Assembly (NCBI GenBank): GCA_029204225.1 | Contig: CM055102.1 | Location: 25,398,922-25,462,921 of the forward strand | Direction: 5' to 3' | DNA: 64,000 nt | Source of the DNA: Diphasiastrum complanatum | Taxonomy: Eukaryota > Streptophyta > Lycopodiopsida > Lycopodiales > Lycopodiaceae | Shown here: one piece after another, positions 26,535-38,000 of the stretch | Layout of the letters: each line of letters begins with the position of its first letter | Position numbering within the stretch: position 1 is the stretch's first letter | Translations under genes and position numbers: made by a program | The notes under the pieces: model-generated | The model's input: the letters and a program-made list of their open reading frames with translations, nothing else | Told to the model about the DNA's origin: nothing | The model's database searches: none

Positions 26535-26750
26535 AGTACGGACAAATAGGATTTTTTGCAAGGTATTGGGCCGAGATGCTATCACATTTGATGCAAGGTA
26601 ATTCCTCCTCTTGAGTGATCCCGAGCTCCACTAGTAATCTTTTGATCCAAATTACCTCCTTGGTTGTAGTAGTCAAAGCCTTGTACTCGGCTTCACATGA
26701 GGATAAAGAGCACTTGTGGACTTCTATCCACCTTATCACCTGCAAAATCA
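26535..26750 (-). mobile_element. Copia RNase H fragment
   Basis: The minus strand encodes LSSCEAEYKALTTTTKEVIW, then IKRLLVELGI and ISAQYLAKNPI. This is the C-terminal part of Copia RNase H, close to the same part of the young Copia near 55.6 kb. Short fossil fragment. Confidence 0.8.
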
Positions 26751-26759
26751 GTATCTAAA

Positions 26760-27780
26760 AAGGCAACAAGGTAATGTTGATCATATTTATGCTACCTCCA
26801 ATGATAGGGAATAATGATACATGTACATGCCCTTGGTAGTGATTGAAGACGGACATAGCCATTGACATTGGCATTTGACCAAAGCTACATCGATTTCCAA
26901 CATTTTGCATGCATGAGCTATGTTGGTATTTAGAGTGTGCATGACACATTATAGTTTGTAGACCAAGCCTAACCTATGCACCTGTTGTATCACAAAAGCA
27001 TGAGAACTCCTTGTATGAGAAGTATTCTTTAACAATAATAGATAGATATGGAGCTATTGAAAGATAAATTTTGGTTGAGTTTTTTGATGGAGAAAATCAT
27101 TTTTGAATAATGATGTGACGGTCTACATAACCTCAATTGTGGCATCATAGGGGGTCCTAGGCCCTCGGAGGAGTCTACATTCCTTTGATTACAAATCATG
27201 TAAGCATGGTTAGTGCATATGGTGAATGCCCATAAGTTTGGAAGCCGAGATTCGTTTGACTAGGGATGTGGATTTGTTATTGGGGTTGAATTAAGTTTGA
27301 AGTGGCTCACAGAGGTTCAAGGTAGGTCTCCTAGTGCCCCCCATGGATGCACTGATGGTGATTTTTTGTGCACAATCTCCCATGGTAATAATGGCACCAC
27401 TTTGCTAGCCATGTGGTGGTTAGCCCCTCTAATACATCAATGGTGATAGACAATGATAAATTGTATACCTCTTTGTTGTGCAAAGGAGCATCTATAGTCC
27501 ACTAATGAAGCCTCCCTTTTGGGGGTAGGGGGATGCACTTGATGAAAAGAAAATGCTCTTCATGGTGAGAATCTTATATATTCCACTCCCACATGAAAGG
27601 ATGGAGTTTGTGTCCCATGTGATTGGTTGATGTCACTAACGAGAGAAAGAGGCTGGCCTTAGTTAGGGTAGGGTGAGAAGTGTGAACAGGTGAAAATGCC
27701 ATGAGGAATGTTGTTGAGCCAATTTTCCTCATGAGGTACTGATGAGCGAGGAAGCCTTTTCTAGTTTAATTATCTTTTCC
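26760..27780. other. No gene seen (upstream flank of EAF1)
   Basis: Mixed-composition sequence with only short frames. No transposon motif or gene is recognised. Confidence 0.5.
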
Positions 27781-28160
27781 GATTTAACATTTCCTTGAGA
27801 GGAATCCTCTCCATCTCTCTTCCCCCTCCTCCTCCATCCTCTGCCTTCAATAATGTCCTCCGACCCTGTGTAACCTCGCGTTCTCGCGCCATTTTCCCTC
27901 CAAATTCCTCTCAATTTCTCCCACTTTCTGATCCCTATGTCAGTTCATCCTCACGGATCAGTCAATTCACGCGATCACAACGATTTTGGTCGCGTCCCAT
28001 TTATATTTAGGTTGTGGACGCTGTCATTAAATTTGTGATGCTGCTGCTGCTTCTTCATTCCGTTCCTTTTTGTGTCGGTGGAGCAGGCTGGATTCGTGCT
28101 TGATTTGCGTATCTGCGTGGTGGCCTTTTACCTACGTCTCAGCGCAAGGCAAGTATGTAG
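27781..28160 (+). promoter_or_regulatory. Candidate 5' leader of the EAF1 gene
   Basis: A pyrimidine-rich patch (CTCTCCATCTCTCTTCCCC and following, about 27805-27845) is typical of plant core promoters or leaders. GC-richer sequence follows, up to a possible donor AA/GTATGTAG near 28152. This would fit a noncoding first exon. It is inferred from composition only, and I could not fix a TATA box or start site. Confidence 0.25.
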
Positions 28161-28689
28161 CTGGCCCTATCATCTAATTCTTCATATTAGGGTTCTGCCT
28201 TTCTGTAAGTGTAATTTATTGGAACATTCAAAGTGAACTTGATATTTTTGACCGGGTAGATGGAGCCTCCAAAGTCATTATGGTGAAAGAGTATTTACTT
28301 CATTTTTTTTGGTTCTGGTAGAGGATCTGACACCTTACCCTTGTCTCTTTCAAAAAATTTCTGCTTGTGGCAATGAAGTTCAAGTTTGCATATTTATAGG
28401 ATATATAATTTGCAGATTTTAGATGGCAATTCTCAGGCTACACTAGATTGATCTTACATAGAACATCCTTCACCTAAGGTGCTGAACTTAGTGTTTTTGC
28501 TTCTGTCCTGTGGGTCGACTATTCATGTCCTCAGTGCTGTAAGGAGCTGAGGGAATGGTCTGATATGTCCCAAGGACTGCCAAGAGTTTTTCAATCATTA
28601 TTTTTCCTTTTTGCATCATTTTTTATGACCTTATGTTTGGCCTTCCACAGTACACTCTTGTAGAGAAGGATGCTCGTTCCCACTATTCG

Positions 28690-30846
28690 ATGCCAATGCC
28701 AATGCACGTCATGCTCTACAATGGTGTTTCTGTTCGATAGGTGCAAATGTGTATAGCAATTTATTTATTACTTGGCCTATGCCATCTAATTATTGCAGCA
28801 AATGATCATTTTTGACGATTTTTCTTAGAATTTCACTGTATTCGAGTACAATTTTGGCAACAATAGATGTGCCATCATTGGTGCAATTCTGTTTCAAGTG
28901 GTGGTTTGGTTGGATAAAGAATGGGCTATCGAAGGGATTTCAAATAAAACCTATCATCTTTGCACAAACTTGAGACAAAGAATCGTAAGTATGGCAAATT
29001 GGTGTCAAATTTTTCATCCAAAGGTACTTTCAGTTTCAGTACACTCATATTATTGGAAAACAAATCAACAATCAAAGTAATAAGCCTTGAAAGTTGACAA
29101 TATACAATTTGTTGATTTAGTCAAAAGAACTGAAATTTTCTTTAGACAATTCTTGCTCTTAGGACTCAATAGTTCGACAACCTTTTTCATCTTCAATATG
29201 ATGGTCATTGGTAGTCGCTTCAAGGTTGAAATTTTGTTGTTATGTATGAGTATAGTTGAAGTGCTATCCATGGGAGTGCGAATTACTTGTTTTGTCTTGG
29301 TTTTTGTTTTTGTTTTGGCATCCTACATTTTCCACTTGCGTAAGGAGTTTATAGCTATCCTTTGTTCTTTTATTTTGAAACCGTGGACAATGAATTTCAA
29401 GAATACATTCTTGGCTCATTTTTATCATCTCTCTTGCTATCTCCCACATTCTGACAATCTCGTCTTCTCATTGAAGTCCTTGGTTTGTGCAATTGAACAA
29501 ACATGAATTATTTATTATGAAAATTGCCAAAGTCCAACTTCATGAATCATTAGCGGACCAAAAGGGATAAAAGTTCAAACACAAATCAGAATACTCAAAA
29601 ATTCATATCCTTATAAAATCTTAAACTAATGATCAACAAAGACTCGTTTTTTTTTTTTTCCAAACTAGCTCCGATGAATTGAACCGTGATTCAAGGTTCA
29701 AACTGCTTGGGGAACGCAAAAAAGCCCTTCAAGAAGCCAAAGACACTGATAGACGTATGATTTACAGGGATGGTATATTCAGAGGATACAGGCACTGCCA
29801 GAGATAGACAGATGATACATACAGATTGCACTTTCATCCTCACAGGGCCTTCATGATCAGGGCTATAGACTATCATGGTTCTCTCAGGCATCTCACCTCC
29901 TACTTGAGTCATTTGGTATCTCCATCACTGCGCTTCCCTCGGGTACCCATCGGTATATCAGACGATTTCTCTATCAAGCATACCTAGAGCGGACTTGGAG
30001 CAGCCAGTTAGGAGTAAGCCAGATTTCTACCGGACCTACTTTTTGGAGCTGGATGTATCAGTCATGCCACGCTACTTGGATTCAGGGCTATCACATTGCC
30101 TCAGATTCACACTGGGACAGCTCAGGGTGTCTTCTCACCAGCTAGCTATTGAGACGGGGAGGTTCCATGGTATTCCCAGAGTGGAGCGGATTTGCCAGTT
30201 GTGCTCCCTCGGTGAGGTGGAGTCTGAGGAGCATTTTATCTTCAGATGCCCGGTATATTATGAGATCAGAGGGAGATATCACTGCTTGTTTCGAGACATA
30301 CCTACCACTCTACATTCTCTCGTAGCCTATGAGGACCCACGGTGTGTCGCGCCGATGGTACACGAGATGTTCATATTGCGGAGAGATCTACACGAGACAT
30401 CCCAGCACATTACATCTCAATCATTGATCACTTCATTCTTTACTAGACGGAGATCACGTGTCTCAGTACTCGAGGATGATGACTACTACGACGACGAGGA
30501 TGATAGTCGCTTACATGCCCACAAAGATCAGAGACGATGTACTACCCATACTGCCAGGATAGCCATACCCTATACAGAGACATACTACACACGCTCATGC
30601 TCATAGACGACACCAGCGGGCTCCAGCGCTTTCTCATATTGCGGCTCGCATTACATCTTTCTATAGCACCAGCATAGACTTGACATCTTGATTGCAGATG
30701 ATTACTTGTTTATTTAGTTGATACTAGCTGTTTTCTTTATTTCAGTTTTGGAGACGTTCTATGCGCTCTCATGGTTACTACACACTTGACATGTACCTCA
30801 TTAGTCTTATATGCCTTTTGGCATGGAAAAGACATTAATAAAGCTT

Positions 30847-30931
<85 letters not shown>

Positions 30932-32020
30932 GGCCAGTATTTCGCGATTACAGATCACTATGCTCTCACGCATGATTCGGGCTAAACCTTCAGTTCCACA
31001 CCAGATCATCCTTGTCGAGTTTCTGGTCCCGCCTATGTACCTTGATGCCCTACTCCAGGTCATCACATATATACAGCGCGTCAGTGCGTTCCAGTCTTCT
31101 GAGCAGAGATATATTCAGGCTGCTCTCATTTCATCGCAGAGCCTTCACAGTCAGGGCTACCATTTGTCTTGGTTCTCTCAGGCCTTCAGACTTCTTGGCA
31201 CACTCGGTATTTCTATCACTGCACTTCCTTCTGGTACCCATGATTACATCCTACGATTCATCTATAGAGCTTAGCTTGGTCGGTTTCAGGGTACCCCACG
31301 AGAGAATAGGATCTACCAGCTATGTTCCCTTGATGCGGTGGAGACTGAGGAGCATTTTATCTTCATTTGCCCAGTTTATTATGAGATTCGCGGCAAATGC
31401 TATTGCTTGTTCAGGGATACACCACTTACTTTGCGCTCACTTGTTACCTATGAGGATCCATGCTGTGTTGCACCTATGATCCGAGAGATGCTTCTATTAT
31501 GACGAGATCTCCAGCCTCTGCGTCAGACTACTCCAGACACACAGCTTCAGATTACCTCCTTTTTCTCCAGACGACGCTCACAACCAACCCCAGACTCAAA
31601 CGATGATGTCGATGATGAGGACACGACTTCCCACAGAGATCAGAGGCAATGCACCTCCCAACATTACCTTGCAGTGAGACCTATTCGTCCTACCACGAGG
31701 AGACGTCCTTCCTACATTCGACGACGGCAGCGGATCTCAGTTTCACTCCCCACTGCGTCCTGCTTTCTTCAGCAGCAGCAGCAGCAGCAGTATCATTATC
31801 ACCTCTAGGACATGATCTGCGGCTTGCTCCCATTATACATAGCTATTTCTTGCTTTATACCTTTTTGGTTTAGTTAACACTGGTAATTGTATTTGGATCC
31901 TTTTTATATGCTTTTCTTTCAGTCTCGGAGACGTTTTTCATATGCTCCCTTGTGGTCCACATACTTGATATGTACTTATTTGTCTTAGATGTCGTTTGGC
32001 ATGAAAAAGACATTATTAAA

Positions 32021-32078
<58 letters not shown>

Positions 32079-35000
32079 CCTGCCATCGCACCATCCCTCC
32101 CTCCTTCCCTCGCTCCATCTCATGGGCAAATTCAACTATTGTTCTGGTGTATATCTTGATATTCACAACACCACTTTTCTGTGGTATAAAGGACAAGATG
32201 CAACTAACTTTGCTCTTGAATGATATAAATTTTAATGTTGGCATTTTAAAGGCATATGATCATCATTTTCAAATCAGTCCAAATGTTGTGTTAGAAATAG
32301 AAGCTCTCTCTGTTTTTTCTTTCTAAACATAACCAAACAAATGATTGGCTTTCTATAACTGCTCTTGCTACTTAAGTATTCTCTCTGATCTTGGGAACAT
32401 AAATCTGAAGTTGTTTAAAAGTTCAGATGTAAGTTTTCAAAAATTTGCGCGCTGTGCTGATTTTTTCAGCGTACTTGTTGGACGTCTGCTTTACGCACCT
32501 TTCTTGCCTGAGATATCATGGTTAAGATTTGAAGCCTTATGGTTTGATCACGACGATTAGCATTGACAGCTCATGAAATTTTAGGCATTATGTGCTACTA
32601 AATCATAATCTAGGCTCATGATGTTAATCCTTTCTTCCTGGCTCTAGCTGTTTATGCAAAGTACATTCTTATCTTAAGTAGTTCATTTTTTGGGGGTCCC
32701 ATTCTTGCTTGATGCTTTGCACTTTTTCTGTTGTGTCTGGGTTTTTCAATTTTTGCCATTCTAAACAGGTGTGATTGTTCTAGAAACTGCCATTTCACTA
32801 GTTTTTCTAGTTCCCACTCTGTACAGGCCCTGAAGCTGCTTCAGGGTCCGAGCTCACAGTCAATGCCGAGCAAGGTTCCATGGGCGCAGGAGCTGGTGCT
32901 ACAGACACTATAGACTCCAGATCCTCTTTGCAGGTAGCTGTTGATGAAGCTGAAGCAGAGATCAGGTACATAATATCACAATAGAAGTTTGGAACTTATA
33001 TCACCCTTGATATAAAGTTTTCCATTTGATTCGGTCTGGAAATAAACTTAGTGATTTGGACAATTTTGGATCGCTGCATTTAGGTTGGAGTTTGCTGGGC
33101 AAGAAGATTTACGTAGACAACTACTTTTTCTTGAAAAGGTAAACACACTATTGTTGTATTGAAATTTTATCAAGGCTTTCAGTTTATCTAACAAATTCAT
33201 GCAAGTGCCTAGCCTTTGTCATATCTGATAGGTGTGATTTTGTTCTTTTCCGAATTTGTGAATGTTGCATAGTTGCCCAGAAACACGTTTCTAGGCAAAC
33301 ACTATCCAGAAACACGTTTCTGGATCCAGAACTGCTGGAAAAAAACAGAAACAGATCTTTAAAAATTCATAGGGATTGACAGAATCCAACAGGAATTGAT
33401 GCATCTAAACTGGACCACACTGTAACCGAAACACTCGGCAACCGACATAAATGCAATGCCCTTGATTAGAGCTTTAATTTGATACTCATATTGCCCACAA
33501 AAATAATTAGAAAAAAAAAAAAATTTCTGAGAAAAGCTGGCCAAAATCAGAAATGTGGTTCAGAAACGCGTTTCTGAACGTGTTTCTAGAATCTTAATGC
33601 AACTATGTATTCTAACGTCCTATTCTGAAATGTAGTTATCCTATATTAAAATGCTTCCTTTATGTTCTCAAAAGACAAAGCTACTATAATATACATCTTT
33701 GGCACTATTTTTTCAGTTGTAATTTTTCCACTTATGTAGTAGCTATCTGAGTAGTAGCCTATTTGTGTGCACCGGCAATTTGGTTGTCTCCTACTTTTAC
33801 CTGGTTTTGTTGAGCTGCTTTAATTCTTTGACCATTGGTTTACAATATATGTTTCAACTATTGTTGCTACCCTTTCCAGCCTTTCAAGTTAAAGGGAATT
33901 CATTGGAGTTGTGCTTAGTTGACCTTGTAATAAAGCCCAACATCATGCTAAACATGCCAACTTTGGTGGTAGCCCTTCGAAGTTCTTCGAGGAAGTAGTA
34001 TTGGTTATTTTTGTAATGTATTCCAGAGGTTAAGAATAATGTGCATTTAAAATGCAGGGAAGGAACCTTTTGGACCTTAAGTTTGTTGATGGATCATCTA
34101 CCACTGCGAAGCCTCTATCACCAAGGGCTGAACAAAATATGGCAAGGTCATCAGCTGATTTGCAGAGGTCTTTGTATTTATTTTGGCTAGTTTTTTTGTC
34201 ATTTTTTTGTGATGTGAATTGTTCAGTCAAGTGCGTAGGAAAGCTCAGGAAGGTCTGAGAAGGCAATCATCGCAACTGTAGCTTCAAATGTGCAGATGAA
34301 CTGCTTAACAAGATTTTGATGGCAGAAAGTGCTGATACATCTGAGCTTCTGGTTCACTTTGTTATGCTGCAGTCATGCACAGGGGTTGGTGGGTGATGTA
34401 GCTGAAATACAATCAGGTGATTTTCCTATAAAGCTCTTAAAACTCGGAACTAGGGCCTTAAAAGCTTCTGAAGAGACACACCATTTAGAGACTAAGTTAT
34501 CCAATATTACGATTTTTTTTTGAAAGTCCTTTTTCAGTGGCAGGTCTGGAAAGTTCGGGGAACTTTGGAAGTAGAAAATCTTCTGCATTGGTGGGTGGCA
34601 ATCGTACTCCCTCAAGGAACAGGATTGAAGGGTATAGTGTAGTTCATGGTCCATCAAGAGATCAAGCAAATATCCAAAATTCTAGCTATAGGACTAATTG
34701 CTATGACAATGGGCAGAAACTTGCAAGGGATACGGTGCACCTGCTTCCTGAAAAGGAGCCTGCAATATTATTTGCTCCATTTACGAGTAAACGAAGTTCT
34801 TTGCAAGGGAATGCTTTGCCAATTGAGCATATACACAATCTATTGCCCAGCGAAAAGATTCAATCCATTTCTAATGAGCGCAATGAGCCAGATCAGCTTA
34901 GCAGAAAAGAGAAACATGTGTGGCTTCATTCCGTTTCTTCAAAAAATGATCTAGCTGAATGCAGTGTGCCTTTCTTTGAAGTGTCATTTGAAATAAAAAA

Positions 35001-38000
35001 AGGTGCAACGATTTCCAGCCAGGCTACTTCTTCTCTACCTTTTCAGCATGAAATTTCAGGCTTCAAGGAGAAAGAACATCTTTTCAATGAGAGATACATA
35101 GTGAACTTGGATTCTATAAATACGAAAGCCCCTTATATGACAAACACTGCAGATTGTGACATTCCTAGCTCTTTCAAGTCCAGTAGGCAGGTTGACCCTG
35201 CAAAGCCTGGTCAGTTGGCTCCAGGTGATACAACCATTAAGAAGATTCCTGTTGGAGTTACTACACGTAATAGCCCCTCATTGACTTACAAGTATCCTCT
35301 AGGTATTGAAAATACTTTAAATTTACATAGTGGGGAGAATGCTGAGGTTCTGACATCTGCGAAATCAGTTGCCGCAATCGCACATGTATCCCAGAGTGTT
35401 CATAATAAAAAATTAGTCATGTCACATGGCAATATCGTTCTTGCAGCCAAAAAAAATGAAGCTTTACATGGTGACAGACAATCTAAGAATTCAATTGTTG
35501 ACTCAAAGCTCAAACATACCACAGCCGTTGCCAACCAACCAGAATTGGTGGGTAATGCCTGCAGCTTGAATATCTTGAATGATGCCAATATCTCTTGTGA
35601 AACAATGGCTCAACAAGACAGCAAGAAACTTCACTGGGTTGCTAGTACTGGGACATATATTGAAACATATTTGAACAACAAAGCACCCAGTACAGGTGAG
35701 TTGGCAACTACCAACTTTCAGAGAGTCAGTGTTGACTGTGAATTGGAGCAAGACAAGAGGATGTGCGCTGACGAAAAATGGGCCACAGCTGCAAAGAAGG
35801 CTCGGGGAGACACTATCCTTGAGAGGGCCAAAGTTGTTAAGGTTGACTTTACACGTTGTAATTGCTAGCTATAAATTTGATAACGTACATCAAAGTTCAA
35901 ACTGATTTGCAGTCCTTATACAAGAAGAAAGCGCGTGCCTTGTGACTGCAGAACTCCCAAGATCAGATTGCAAAGTGGGCAAGTCGAAAAGCAATGCCTG
36001 AACTTTCTAAAAGGAAATGCCATTGGGAGTTTGTACTTGAAGAGGTAGCATGGATGGCGAATGATTTTATGAAGGTGACTTATCTTCTTATGATCAGCTT
36101 TTTTAGAGCTTTGCAATTTAGTATGTCACGTGTCTGTTTAGGTGTTACTATAGAGACAAACAGTGTACTTAAAACTGTCAATTTTTTCATTCTTGTAATG
36201 TCCTGATACTGACATTTTTTGGACATTATTTGCCCGTTATGAGTCAGCGAAGTACCAAAAATAACTGCAACTACCTTCAGCCCTCTTTATTCTGACAGAC
36301 GGGTATTCACTACAGGAGAGGTTGTGGAAGATGTCTGCTGCAGCTCAACTTTGTCAATGGGCTGCTCATTGTGTGTACCATTCACAATTTAAGTCACTAA
36401 GATCAGAGCAGGAGCCAAAAAGGGGTACATTTAACACCAGGAAGAGGGTGGTAAAGCATTCACATTCAACTGGGACCTCGCTCAGCAAGGAAAGCTTTGA
36501 AGAATTGAATCAAATTGAGTGTCTGGATAATTGTGACATCAAGATGGCAGTTCCTGTAGATGTTGATAATTCAACTTACCAAGAGGTACTTCTGAAAGTT
36601 AGGAAGCCAACTGGACGTTCATTGCACTCCCTTAAAAAGCTTCAAGAGGAGTTTATTTTGTTGGAAGAAGTATGGAACTTTGTGGATAGTGTAATAGAAG
36701 GCTTGCATTATCAATCAAACAACCAAATACATCCATTTTCCATGCAAATACTAGAATAAAACTTTTGGTGAAAGGTGTAGAAGCTTTTATGCCAGATACT
36801 GACAAGGATCAGTAACTGAGTATGTTTTGCTTTGTCAGAATGAGATTATGTACAAAGTCATCAATATTTTTCTCTTGTAGATGTTAAGAGGTTGAGGACC
36901 ATTTTATTTATTTGTGTAATTGGGGAAATACTTATGCGAGTTACTTATGGATGATCATGGTCTTCTTCACAATCAGGACACATATTCCTGACTGGCACGA
37001 CATACTCTTAGCTGGGGGTATCGAGCAATATGTGATTGCAGCATTGGGGAAAAAGTAACATAGGATAGAACATAAGATCAACAAGAACACTCTTTTTAGT
37101 CTGAATAACTTGCACGTAGCTTTGCTTCATAGTGTAATTCAAGCTTTTTTTCAGCCAAAAATGAAGTAGAAAGCTTTATTTGAAATCACGTATCAGTGTT
37201 TACTGTGCACAGTCCATAAACTAGGGGCAGTACCTAAAGTGATCAATTGTATAGTTTAAGGGGGAGTGATCACCAAGATGTTTTACTATTTTACAATGGA
37301 TCAAAGAAGCCTTATTGAGAAGTTTGATGGAACAAAGTTTTGCACTTGTCGAGTTCAAATGTGGCTTCTTTTGATTGAGAAAGGTTTACGGAAGGAATGT
37401 TTTTGACAATTTTGATAGTGAACCTTTTGAATGTAACATTGATGAACAAGCTAAATGGGACTTGCATGATAAGAGGGCTATTTGCCTTTATCAGCCTTGG
37501 CCTACAAGATCCCTAAATACATTATTTGGATTTTTTCAAGACTTTGAAAGAAATCTGGAAATCCTTAGAGGCTAGTTTTAGTGCTAGAGTGAGAAATGAT
37601 AAGATTCTTTTGAAGTAGCAGTTTTTCTCTTTGAAGCTTGAGCATGGAGCTTCATTAGCTGATTGCATAAATTGCATGAAGTAGTGTATTTTGAATTAGC
37701 TTGCAGGGATTGGTTTCAATGTCCTCTAAGACAATGCTATGGTGTACTTCTTAATAGTAAGCCAACGGAGTTTGGTAATGTCATTTTTACAGTCGGTAAG
37801 TTTACTTAATCAGACTCTTGAAAGAATGATTGTGGTCTCCAATGTTTAGATACCCAGTTCAAACCAGCTGATTCAGTGGTTCGAACCGGCCGATTCGATG
37901 GTACGGACGTGTTCAAATTGGACAGGCCAGAACAATTGAACTTGTTTTTAGGGTCTTTTGTATTTTATTGAAATTTGACTCTTTTTGAGGATAATTCTTG

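Noticed and set aside
27795-28010. A 71-codon plus-strand frame rich in Ser/Pro
   Set aside because: It lies in the pyrimidine-rich leader region, has no similarity and is better explained as untranslated sequence.
29065-29506. Frames on both strands near 29.1-29.5 kb as a possible gene
   Set aside because: Neither frame shows a recognised motif. The region lies in the presumed first intron of EAF1, and composition does not favour coding.
31870-32326. Frames with Arg-Glu or Leu-Ser runs around 32.0-32.1 kb
   Set aside because: They are translations of the (TC)n tail of the LINE.
34030-34266. Minus-strand frame across an EAF1 exon
   Set aside because: The plus strand here matches EAF1 in the right phase; the minus frame is a shadow.
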